From Bosea vaviloviae (GTDB taxonomy: Bacteria > Pseudomonadota > Alphaproteobacteria > Rhizobiales > Beijerinckiaceae): 64,000 nucleotides of DNA. Shown in pieces: positions 15,470 to 23,374 of the stretch. A program made the translations under genes and the position numbers. The notes beneath the pieces are model-generated. The model saw nothing but the letters and a program-made list of their open reading frames with translations, had not been told where the DNA came from and made no database searches. Location of the stretch: the NCBI RefSeq assembly GCF_001741865.1, contig NZ_CP017147.1:6309794-6373793 (forward strand), given 5' to 3'. The stretch's first letter is position 1; each line of letters starts with the position of its first letter.

Positions 15470-17995
15470 ATGACACCCTCCCGGCACGACTATGCGCCGC
15501 TCCTGATCGCGGCCGCAGGCCTCCTCGCCTTGCCCTCCCTGATGCATGCGATCGGGCTCGGCACCACCTCGGCGACCGAGATCGTCGTCTTCGCCATCGC
15601 CTGCATGGCGCTGAACATCCTGGTCGGCACGACCGGGCTCGTCTCCTTCGGCCATGGCGCCTGGTTCGGGCTTGCCGCCTATGCCGCAGGACTGGCGCAG
15701 CGCAACTGGTTCCCGGGCCAGTTCGCCTTGCCGATCCTGCTCGCGGTCGCTTTTGTGGCTCTCATCGCCTTCGCCTTCGGGGCGCTGATCCTGCGTCGCA
15801 AGGGCGTGTATTTCTCGCTGCTGACGCTGGCGCTCGCCGCCATGACCTATTCCGTCGCCTTTCGCTGGACAGCGGTGACCGGCGGCGAGGATGGCCTGGG
15901 CGGCATCAAGCGTCCGCTTTTTCTCGGCATCGATTTCGAGGCGGCGCTGCCCTTCTATATGCTCGTCGCCACCATCGGCATGGCGGTGGTCTTCGCGCTC
16001 TGGCGCTTCCAGCGCTCGCCGGTCGGCACCGTGCTGGTCGCGATCCGCGAGAACGAGCAGCGCGCCCGCTTCCTCGGCTATGCGACCGACCGCTACAAGC
16101 TTGCGGCCTTCACGCTCTCGGCCGGGCTGACCGGGCTTGCCGGCTCGCTGCTGCTGTTCAACAACCGCATGACCTCGGCCGACCCGATCTCGGTCGCCTT
16201 CTCCGGCGAATTGCTGGCCATGGTCGTCATCGGCGGCATGCGCTCGTTCCTCGGGCCGGCGCTGGGCGCGCTCTTCTTCGTCATCTTCCGCGACTATCTC
16301 TCGAGCGCGACCGAGAACTGGCTGTTCTGGTTCGGCCTGCTCTTCGTCGCCTTCATCGTCTTCTCCCCGACGGGTCTCGTCGGCGTCGGAGAGCGCCTGC
16401 TCCGCCCCTTCCGCAAGCAGCTCGACGGCGACGCGGCGATGTCGGCCCGCCAGGCCGGCGCGGTGACGCTGCCGGCCTTCATGAAACCCGTCGACAGCGT
16501 CGATGGGCCGATCCTGCGCGCAACCGGCCTCGCCAAAAGCTTTGGCGGCATCAAGGCCGTCGAAGGCGTCGACATCACGATGCAGGACCGCCGCCTGCAT
16601 GCGCTGATCGGCCCCAACGGCGCCGGCAAGACCACGGCCTTCAACCTGATCTCGGGCCTGTTCAAGCCCGATCGCGGCGAGGTCCGTTTGCGCGAGCGCC
16701 AGATCGCCGGGCTCTCGCCCGAGGCGATCACGCAGGCCGGCATCGGGCGCGCCTTCCAGATCACCAACCTGTTCCCGACGCTCACGGTCGCGGAGAATGT
16801 TCGATTGGCCGTGCAGGCACGCGCGGCCGAGCGTTTCGCGCCCTGGCGCGCCGCCTCATCGCTGGCGCAGGTCAATGACGAGACCAGCCAGGTCATCGAC
16901 ACCATGGGCCTGCGCGGCATCGAGAGCGCGGAAGCGGGCTCGCTCAGCTATGGCGGCCAGCGCCTGCTCGACATGTCGCTGGCGCTGGCGACCAAGCCGC
17001 GCGTGCTGCTGCTCGACGAGCCCCTAGCCGGCCTTGCCGCCGCCGAACGCGAACGCGTCGGCAATCTGATCAAGTCGATCTCGATCGATGTGCCCGTGCT
17101 GCTGGTCGAGCACGATATCGACCGCGTCTTTGCCATCGCCGACCACGTCACCGTCATGAACGAGGGCTCGGTGCTGGTCGACGGCACCGTCGAGGATGCG
17201 CGTTTATCGCCGCGCGTGCAGGAGGTCTATATCGGCTCGGGCGCCCATGCGCTCGCCGAAAAGCCGCGAGAGAGCGCCGCGCGCGAGGCTGTGCTGCTCG
17301 GGCTCGACGGCGTCGACACCTATTACGGCAAGAGCCATATCCTGCGGCAGGTCGCGCTGGACGTGCATGAGAACGAGATCGTCGCCTTGCTCGGCCGCAA
17401 CGGCGCCGGCAAATCGACCCTGCTCAAGACCATCACCGGCATCGCCCCGCCCGCGGCCGGCACGATCACGCTCGCAGGCTCCGACATCGCCCGGCTGCCG
17501 CCAGCCGTGATCGCGCGCGCCGGCATCGCCTATGTGCCGCAAGGACGCGGGCTTTTTGCCGGCATGAGCGTCAAGGACAATATGGAACTCGGCCGGCTCA
17601 AACGCCTGACCGGCAATGGTTCGCATTGGGACGACGACAAGATCTTCGCCTTCTTCCCGCGCATCAAGCAGCGCTGGCATTCCCCGGCCGACTACCTCTC
17701 AGGCGGCGAACAGCAGATGGTGGCGGTAGCGCGCGCGCTCTCCGGCGACACCCGCGTGCTGCTGTTGGACGAGCCCTTCGAGGGTCTGGCGCCGGCCGTC
17801 GTCGAGGAATTGTTCGAGGCCTTCGACAAGCTGAGACAGGAGATCGCGATCGTGATCGTCGACCATCATCTCGATCTCGCTTTGGCGTTGTCCGACCGCA
17901 CCGTCGTGCTGGAGCGCGGCGCGGTCGTCCACACCGGCCCCTCGCGCGCCCTCAGCCAGGATCTGGCGCTGCGCCGGCAGGTGTTGTGGCTGTGA
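15470..17995 (+). CDS. Fused LivM-LivG-LivF: permease plus two ATPases in one protein
   Basis: A single 841-residue frame joins three normally separate subunits. Residues about 1-320 are a LivM-type permease (MALNILVGTTGLVSFGHGAW near 45). About 345-590 is a LivG-like ATPase with Walker A GPNGAGKTT near 381, signature SYGGQ near 493 and Walker B VLLLDEP near 511. About 605-841 is a LivF-like ATPase with Walker A GRNGAGKST near 642, signature LSGGEQQ near 743 and its own Walker B. All catalytic motifs look intact and no stop interrupts the frame. I chose the ATG at 15470 after AGGGAC; a GTG four codons earlier is possible. With the LivH-like partner and the binding protein this makes a complete importer. 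Confidence 0.93.
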   Translation: MTPSRHDYAPLLIAAAGLLALPSLMHAIGLGTTSATEIVVFAIACMALNILVGTTGLVSFGHGAWFGLAAYAAGLAQRNWFPGQFALPILLAVAFVALIAFAFGALILRRKGVYFSLLTLALAAMTYSVAFRWTAVTGGEDGLGGIKRPLFLGIDFEAALPFYMLVATIGMAVVFALWRFQRSPVGTVLVAIRENEQRARFLGYATDRYKLAAFTLSAGLTGLAGSLLLFNNRMTSADPISVAFSGELLAMVVIGGMRSFLGPALGALFFVIFRDYLSSATENWLFWFGLLFVAFIVFSPTGLVGVGERLLRPFRKQLDGDAAMSARQAGAVTLPAFMKPVDSVDGPILRATGLAKSFGGIKAVEGVDITMQDRRLHALIGPNGAGKTTAFNLISGLFKPDRGEVRLRERQIAGLSPEAITQAGIGRAFQITNLFPTLTVAENVRLAVQARAAERFAPWRAASSLAQVNDETSQVIDTMGLRGIESAEAGSLSYGGQRLLDMSLALATKPRVLLLDEPLAGLAAAERERVGNLIKSISIDVPVLLVEHDIDRVFAIADHVTVMNEGSVLVDGTVEDARLSPRVQEVYIGSGAHALAEKPRESAAREAVLLGLDGVDTYYGKSHILRQVALDVHENEIVALLGRNGAGKSTLLKTITGIAPPAAGTITLAGSDIARLPPAVIARAGIAYVPQGRGLFAGMSVKDNMELGRLKRLTGNGSHWDDDKIFAFFPRIKQRWHSPADYLSGGEQQMVAVARALSGDTRVLLLDEPFEGLAPAVVEELFEAFDKLRQEIAIVIVDHHLDLALALSDRTVVLERGAVVHTGPSRALSQDLALRRQVLWL

Positions 17996-18023
17996 TGATC
18001 TGCGGCCGCCGCTTCCAGTCCGT

Positions 18024-18137
18024 CATGCTCGGGCCTGACTCGAGCATCTCATTCCGGAGATTCTCGGGTCTGCGCGGAGTTTATCCTTGGGCCGGCCAAA
18101 GGCCGGACCCGGGGGCCTCGCCCGAGAATGACGGACG
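18024..18137. repeat. Mosaic palindromic repeat, family B, copy 3
   Basis: The element contains ATGCTCGGG with CTCGAGCAT, then ATTCTCGGG (about 18061), a central GGCCGGCCAAAGGCCGG palindrome, and a closing CCCGAGAATGACGG. It lies between the importer genes and the dehydrogenase gene, inside what is probably one operon. Confidence 0.7.
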
Positions 18138-18167
18138 CTTGTCGCCTCACACTCGGAGCTCTCCCGC

Positions 18168-19109
18168 ATGACAAAGATCGCCATTGTCGGCTCCGGCCTG
18201 ATCGGACGCGCCTGGGCCACCGTCTTCGCCAGCCACGGTTTCGAGGTCGCGCTGCATGACGTCGCGCCTGGCGCGGCCGATCAGGCCCGAGCCCATATCG
18301 CGACCAATCTCGAGGAGCTCGCCAGCCACGGCCTTGTCGACGATCCCAAGGGCTCGGCCGCCCGCATTCGCGTCGCCACCAGCCTCACTGACGCGCTGGC
18401 CGGCGCCGAGCTCGTCCAGGAGAACGGGCCGGAGACGGTTGAGGCCAAGCAGGCGCTCTTCGCCGAGATGGACGCGCTCGCGGCGCCCTCGACCATCCTC
18501 GCCTCCTCGACCTCCTTCATCATGGCGTCCATCTTCAGCGAAAACCTCGCAGGCCGTGCCCGCTGCCTCGTCGCCCATCCGGTCAACCCGCCCCATCTCG
18601 TGCCGATCGTCGAGCTCGCGCCCGCGCCCTGGACCGATCCCGCGATCGTCGCCCGCGCCAAGGCGCTCTATGAGCAGGCCGGCCAGGTGCCGATCACGCT
18701 GCGCAAGGAGAAACCCGGCTTCGTGCTGAACCGCCTCCAGGCCGTGCTGCTGGCGGAGGCCTTCCGCCTCGTCGGTGAGGGGGTGGCGAGCGCCGAGGAT
18801 GTCGACAAGACGATCCGCGACGGGCTCGGCCTGCGCTGGTCGTTCATGGGGCCGTTCGAGACGATCGAGCTCAATGCGCCCGGCGGCATTCCCGATTATT
18901 GCACCCGCTATGCGGAGTCCCTGAACCGCATGGTCAAATCGTCCGAGGGCCTCGGCAATCCGTTCGGGGAGGACATCGTCGCCGAGGTCATGCGCGAATG
19001 GCCCGGCACGCAAGCGCCTGAGCGCGTCAGGCGCCTGAGCGACTGGCGCGACACCAGACTTGCAGCTCTGCAGGCGCATAAGCGCGCCTCCACGCGCAAA
19101 CCCTCCTGA
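18168..19109 (+). CDS. 3-hydroxyacyl-CoA dehydrogenase family protein (beta-hydroxy acid dehydrogenase)
   Basis: This 313-residue NAD-dependent enzyme is of the 3-hydroxyacyl-CoA dehydrogenase, lambda-crystallin and carnitine dehydrogenase group. The Rossmann motif VGSGLIGRAWA is at about 7-17; the catalytic His is in VAHPVNPPHL near residue 140; the C-terminal domain carries GFVLNRLQAVLLAEAFRL and GLGLRWSFMGPFETIELN. The latter features fit members acting on free beta-hydroxy acids rather than acyl-CoA. It stands 43 bases upstream of a BKACE gene, so it probably makes the beta-keto acid which that enzyme cleaves. L-carnitine oxidation uses this enzyme pair and is one candidate pathway, unproven here. 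Confidence 0.85.
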   Translation: MTKIAIVGSGLIGRAWATVFASHGFEVALHDVAPGAADQARAHIATNLEELASHGLVDDPKGSAARIRVATSLTDALAGAELVQENGPETVEAKQALFAEMDALAAPSTILASSTSFIMASIFSENLAGRARCLVAHPVNPPHLVPIVELAPAPWTDPAIVARAKALYEQAGQVPITLRKEKPGFVLNRLQAVLLAEAFRLVGEGVASAEDVDKTIRDGLGLRWSFMGPFETIELNAPGGIPDYCTRYAESLNRMVKSSEGLGNPFGEDIVAEVMREWPGTQAPERVRRLSDWRDTRLAALQAHKRASTRKPS

Positions 19110-19152
19110 GATCGACCAAAGATCGCCCCCAAGCCCGAAAGGACGAATCGCC

Positions 19153-20085
19153 ATGGCGAAGAACCGCAAAGTCATCATCACCTGCGCGGTCACCGGCGCG
19201 ATCCACACCCCCTCCATGTCGCCCTATCTGCCGGTGACGGCCGATGAGATCATCGACGCCGCGGTCGGTGCGGCCGAGGCCGGCGCGGCGCTGGTTCATC
19301 TCCATGCCCGCAACCCGGTGACCGGCCAACCCGACCAGTCGCCCGCAGCCTTCGAGCCTTTCCTGAAGGTCATCAAGCAGCGCACGAACGCCGTGATCAA
19401 CATCACCACCGGCGGCTCGCCGACCATGGGTATCGAGGAGCGGCTCGGCCCTTGCGCTTATTTCAAGCCCGAGGTCGCCTCGCTCAACATGGGCTCGATG
19501 AATTTCGGCCTCTACCCGATGCTGAACCGCTTCAAGGACTTCAAGCATGATTGGGAGCGGCCCTATCTCGAAGGCTCGAAGGACCGCATCTTCAAGAACA
19601 CCTTCCAGGACATCGAGAACATCCTGACCACCTGTGCGGAGAACGGCACGCGTTTCGAGATCGAGTGCTACGATATCGGCCATCTCTACACGCTGGCGCA
19701 TTTCGTCGACACAGGCCTGGTCAAGCCGCCCTTCTTCGTCCAGTCGGTCTTCGGCATCCTCGGCGGCATCGGCCCGCACCCCGAGGACGTCATCCATATG
19801 AAGCGCACCGCCGACCGGCTCTTCGGCGACCAGTATCACTGGTCGGTGCTCGGCGCCGGCCGCCACCAATTGCCGATCGCGGCGATGGCGGTCTCGATGG
19901 GTGGAAACTTGCGCGTCGGCCTGGAGGATTCGCTCTGGCTCGGGCCGGGACAGCTGGCAAAATCCAACGCCGACCAGGTCCGTGCCGCCCGCATGATCAT
20001 CGAAGGCCTCGGCCTTGAGGTCGCGACGCCCGAGGATGCCCGCGCGGAGCTGCAGCTCAAGGGCGCCGACAAGGTCAATTTTTAA
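19153..20085 (+). CDS. BKACE (3-keto-5-aminohexanoate cleavage) family protein
   Basis: This 310-residue TIM-barrel enzyme is of the BKACE/DUF849 family, which condenses a beta-keto acid with acetyl-CoA and splits it to acetoacetate plus a new acyl-CoA. The zinc ligands are in LVHLHARNP (about residues 44-52). The family also shows INITTGGSPTM near 80, LGAGRHQLPI near 235 and VGLEDSLWLGPGQLAKSN near 257. The substrate specificity of the subfamily cannot be read by eye. The ATG start is preceded by AAAGGACGA. With the upstream dehydrogenase and importer it defines a short uptake, oxidation and cleavage pathway. Confidence 0.9.
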   Translation: MAKNRKVIITCAVTGAIHTPSMSPYLPVTADEIIDAAVGAAEAGAALVHLHARNPVTGQPDQSPAAFEPFLKVIKQRTNAVINITTGGSPTMGIEERLGPCAYFKPEVASLNMGSMNFGLYPMLNRFKDFKHDWERPYLEGSKDRIFKNTFQDIENILTTCAENGTRFEIECYDIGHLYTLAHFVDTGLVKPPFFVQSVFGILGGIGPHPEDVIHMKRTADRLFGDQYHWSVLGAGRHQLPIAAMAVSMGGNLRVGLEDSLWLGPGQLAKSNADQVRAARMIIEGLGLEVATPEDARAELQLKGADKVNF

Positions 20086-20337
20086 CGCGCTCAGAGAGCC
20101 CGATTCCATGCTTGCGGAGCCAAACGGCGCCGCAAGCGGCCCGAAGCACTGGCACGAAACCGAACGCGACGCTCACCGCGGCGGTTCGCTGCCGCGTCTA
20201 CAAGCAGGTGTGCCACTGTTTCCGCCGGCCATCCACATCAGCTTGGCCGGCGCATCATTTCAGGGTTGCCAAGACGAACGAGAGCGGCTATCTCCGCGCC
20301 ATCGGGTCGGCACGCCTCGCGCTGCTTGCCCCGGTAC

Positions 20338-20414
20338 GCGCCCGTAGCTCAGCTGGATAGAGCATCAGACTACGAATCTGAGGGTCAGAGGTTCGAATCC
20401 TTTCGGGCGCGCCA
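20338..20414 (+). tRNA. tRNA-Arg (anticodon ACG)
   Basis: A 77-base cloverleaf: acceptor GCGCCCG pairs with CGGGCGC, D-stem GCTC with GAGC, anticodon stem TCAGA with TCTGA around loop CTACGAA, and T-stem AGAGG with CCTTT around TTCGAAT. CCA is encoded. The anticodon ACG, read as ICG after deamination, decodes CGU, CGC and CGA arginine codons. The flanks (20086-20337 and 20415-20681) contain no gene I can support, and no integrase is near. Confidence 0.97.
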
Positions 20415-20681
20415 TTACTCTGCTCATTTGTGAGCTCCGGTTTTACAGTCATCCTATAATCGGCTTCACCCGGCGTTCTCGCCGGTTTTCCGGCGTTCCA
20501 ACGCAATCGCATCGTCGATTTTGGCGCAAGGCTGACTGATTGCCCGAAAGCATTGCGGGCTGAGCAATGAGTCGACCTAGCGAATCTGACGAAACGGCTG
20601 TGTCTGGTGACACACCGTTCCTGCTGTTTTCCGCGAACGCGCATGGGAGGCTCGCATAGAGACCCTGCGGCGCGGCTTCGC

Positions 20682-21071
20682 TCAATCTGCTGCATCTCCC
20701 CTCACCGTTTCCGATTGCCCGGCCGTCGCCTCACGCATGCCCTGCCGCAGGGTTTGGACCAGTTTGTTGAGCGCGATCATCTGGGGCACGTCGAAGCCGG
20801 AATGGCGCAGCAGCGCGTCGGTCAGGCAGCCCGTCTTGGGATGCAGGCTCGCCCCCTTCTGCGTGAGATGCACCTCGACCAGGCGCTCGTCGGTGCTGCT
20901 GCGCCGGCGGGTGAGAAACCCCGCTGCCTCGAGCCGCTTGACCGCCGGCGTGATCGTGCTGGGTTCGAGCGCCAGCCGCTCGCCGATCGCCCCGATCGTC
21001 AGCCCGTCCTTCTCCCAGACGACGCTCAGCACGAGATACTGCGTGTAGGTCACGCCAAGCCCGTCCAGCAT
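20682..21071 (-). CDS. MarR family transcriptional regulator, start uncertain
   Basis: This is a winged-helix regulator of the MarR/OhrR type. The 129 residues from ATG 21071 include TYTQYLVLSVVWEKDGLTI, the recognition region EPSTITPAVKRLEAAGFL and the wing RRRSSTDERLVEVHLT. Family members have another helix before this point. In the same frame upstream, to about 21137, the codons read FEARLKRLFASASLAILRVYKP, which fits that helix. No ATG, GTG or TTG opens the longer frame before an in-frame stop. Either a rare start such as CTG is used, or the gene has lost its start. It lies downstream of paaZ on the same strand, so it may be part of paa control. Confidence 0.75.
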   Translation of the reverse strand: MLDGLGVTYTQYLVLSVVWEKDGLTIGAIGERLALEPSTITPAVKRLEAAGFLTRRRSSTDERLVEVHLTQKGASLHPKTGCLTDALLRHSGFDVPQMIALNKLVQTLRQGMREATAGQSETVRGDAAD

Positions 21072-21190
21072 CGGCTTATAGACGCGCAGGATCGCCAGCG
21101 AGGCGGAAGCAAAAAGCCGCTTCAGCCGTGCCTCAAACGACCCGACTGGCCAGCAACAACCGGAGACGCCACAAGCGGTGACGGCTTCGC

Positions 21191-23242
21191 CTACGCCGCG
21201 ACGCGTGCACTCATCGTCAGCAGCTCGTAACGCGCGACGGTCTCGTCATCCTGGTTGAAGACCTCGGCGTCCCAGCGCACCTCGCCATATTCCGGCTTCC
21301 GTGCTGCCTGCTTCTGTTTGACCGTGAGGCGGACGCGGATCGCGTCGCCCGGCGAGACCGGCTTGAGGAAGCGCAGGTTGTCGAGGCCGTAATTGGCCAG
21401 GAGCGGTCCCGGCGCCGGATCGACGAAAAGCCCCGCGGCGAAGGCGAGGATGAGATAGCCATGGGCGACCCGGCCGGGGAAGAACGGGTTCGCCTTGGCC
21501 GCCTCCTCGTCCATATGCGCGTAGAAGGTATCGCCGCTGAAATGAGCGAAGTGCTCGATGTCGTCGAGCGTGACCGCGCGCGCACCGGTCTCGACCGTGT
21601 CGCCGACGGTCAGGGCGTCGAAGTCCAGCTTGAAGGGGTGGGTTGCCGCGACCGGCGCGGGAGCGCCCTTGATCCAATTGCCCGTCAGCAGCGAGAGGCG
21701 CCCGGGCGAGCCCTGCAAGGCCGTGCGCTGCATATAGTGGAACACGCCGCGCAGGCCGCCGAGCTCCTCGCCGCCGCCGGCGCGACCGGGACCGCCATGA
21801 AGCAGATATGGCAGCGGCGAGCCGTGGCCCGTCGATTCCTTGGCGCAGTCGCGGTCGATGACGAGCAGGCGGCCATGATAGGAGGCCATGCCGAAGATCA
21901 GCGCCTCAGCCACCGCCTGGTCATAAGTGAAGACCGACGCCACCAGGCTGCCCTCGCCCATCGCCACCAGCGCGACGGCTTCATTCAGGCTGTCATAGGC
22001 CATCAAGGTCGCGACGGGGCCGAAGGCTTCCGTCGTGTGCGCATGGCGGGCCTCGCGCGGTTTGGCGCAACGCAGCAGCACCGGCTGCATGAAGGCTCCC
22101 GCCGCGATATCGCCGCCGATGACCGCGCCGCCCGCCGGATCGCCGCACAGGATCTCAGCCTCGCCTGCGATCTGCGCCACTTTCGCGCGGACGTCTTGGC
22201 GCTGGGCCAGGCTCACCAGCGGCCCCATGCGGACCTCCTCAAGACGCGGGTCGCCGAGCTTGATCGCGGCAAGCTGGGCGGTCAGCGCCTCGCCGACGGC
22301 TGTCTCCAGCTCGCGCGGAACGAAGATGCGGCGGATCGCCGTGCATTTCTGGCCAGCCTTCACCGTCATCTCGCGCACGACCTCCTTCACGAAGAGATCG
22401 AATTCGGGCGTGCCGGGACCTGCGTCCGGGCCGAGCACCGCGGCATTGAGGGAATCGCGCTCGGCGATGAAGCGTACGGCGTTGCGCGAGACCACCGGGT
22501 GGTTGCGCAGCTTCTCCGAGGTGCCGAGCGAGCCGGTGAAGGAGAGCACGTCCTGCCCCGTGAGATGGTCGAGCAGGTCGCCGGTCGCGCCACAGACGAA
22601 CTGCAAGGCACCTGCCGGCAGAATGCCGGACTCGACGATCAGGCGGATGACGGCTTCGGTGACATAGGCTGTCGCCGTCGCTGGCTTGGTGATGACAGGA
22701 ACGCCGGCGATCAACGCGGGCGCGAGCTTCTCCAGCATGCCCCAGCACGGGAAGTTGAAGGCGTTGACGTGGACGGCGACGCCCTGGAGCGGGGTCAGCA
22801 CATGGAGGCCGACGAAGCTGCCGCCCTTGGACAACGCCTCGCTTGCACCTTCCACGACGAAACGCTCGCTCGGCAGATCCCGCCGCCCGCGCGAGGCATA
22901 GGCGAACAGCGTGCCGATGCCGCCGTCGATATCGATCAGGTTGTCGCGCTTCGTCGCGCCGGTCTCGGCAGCCAGAGCGTAGAGCGGCTCCTTATGCGTG
23001 TTGAGATAGGTAGCCAGCGCCTTGAGCAGATCGGCCCGCTGATGGAAATTCAGCGCCCGCAGAGCCGGCCCGCCGACATCGCGTGCATGCGCAACCACCG
23101 CGGCAAAGTCGAGCCCGGTACTGGAAGCACGCGCGACAACCCGGCCGTCGATCGCGCTCGGAATATCGACGAGACCGGAGGACGCCTCGAACCATTGGTC
23201 GAGCGCATAGCTTTGCAGAATCGCGGTCATGGGCGCGGTCAT
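21191..23242 (-). CDS. paaZ: PaaZ: oxepin-CoA hydrolase / 3-oxo-5,6-dehydrosuberyl-CoA semialdehyde dehydrogenase
   Basis: This bifunctional enzyme of aerobic phenylacetate degradation hydrolyses the oxepin-CoA ring and oxidises the resulting aldehyde. The 683 residues split into an aldehyde dehydrogenase domain (about 1-520), with the catalytic Cys in GQKCTAIRRIF near 297 and a Glu in FIAERDSLNAAVLGPD near 260, and a C-terminal MaoC-type hydratase domain (about 535-675) with FSGDTFYAH and GRVAHGYL. The length equals the family norm. The ATG follows GGGAGGAC. It is transcribed away from paaGIK, with a TetR-type operator in the 132-base gap. Confidence 0.96.
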   Translation of the reverse strand: MTAPMTAILQSYALDQWFEASSGLVDIPSAIDGRVVARASSTGLDFAAVVAHARDVGGPALRALNFHQRADLLKALATYLNTHKEPLYALAAETGATKRDNLIDIDGGIGTLFAYASRGRRDLPSERFVVEGASEALSKGGSFVGLHVLTPLQGVAVHVNAFNFPCWGMLEKLAPALIAGVPVITKPATATAYVTEAVIRLIVESGILPAGALQFVCGATGDLLDHLTGQDVLSFTGSLGTSEKLRNHPVVSRNAVRFIAERDSLNAAVLGPDAGPGTPEFDLFVKEVVREMTVKAGQKCTAIRRIFVPRELETAVGEALTAQLAAIKLGDPRLEEVRMGPLVSLAQRQDVRAKVAQIAGEAEILCGDPAGGAVIGGDIAAGAFMQPVLLRCAKPREARHAHTTEAFGPVATLMAYDSLNEAVALVAMGEGSLVASVFTYDQAVAEALIFGMASYHGRLLVIDRDCAKESTGHGSPLPYLLHGGPGRAGGGEELGGLRGVFHYMQRTALQGSPGRLSLLTGNWIKGAPAPVAATHPFKLDFDALTVGDTVETGARAVTLDDIEHFAHFSGDTFYAHMDEEAAKANPFFPGRVAHGYLILAFAAGLFVDPAPGPLLANYGLDNLRFLKPVSPGDAIRVRLTVKQKQAARKPEYGEVRWDAEVFNQDDETVARYELLTMSARVAA

Positions 23243-23312
23243 GGCTTTGTGTCCTCCCGGTCAGCGGAGCCTTGCGTTCGCAGGTTGACAAGCGAGCTCC
23301 TTGCGTAAAAGA

Positions 23313-23332
23313 TTAACCGATCGGCCGGTTAA
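23313..23332. promoter_or_regulatory. TetR-type operator in the paaZ/paaG divergent region
   Basis: TTAACCGATCGGCCGGTTAA is a near-perfect palindrome. A second copy differing at three positions lies at 31787-31806, between the TetR gene and the livK gene. This shared site links paaZ and paaGIK to the downstream TetR regulator. Confidence 0.75.
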
Positions 23333-23374
23333 TTCAAGAGGCTCTCAAAGAGCCCGACCCCAGGGAGGATAGCG

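Noticed and set aside
18168..19109. Reading the dehydrogenase as PaaH of the phenylacetate pathway
   Set aside because: It is in a different operon with a BKACE gene, and its C-terminal motifs fit the carnitine/gulonate dehydrogenase-like subgroup rather than 3-hydroxyadipyl-CoA dehydrogenase.
20338..20414. tRNA-Arg as the attachment site of a genomic island
   Set aside because: No integrase gene, no partial tRNA repeat and no phage genes were seen in the neighbouring sequence.
20288..20695. A 135-codon minus-strand frame containing NGAPERIRTSDPQIRSLML
   Set aside because: It is the antisense translation of the tRNA-Arg gene and flanks. This string is a known artefact that appears in databases wherever this tRNA is translated on the wrong strand.
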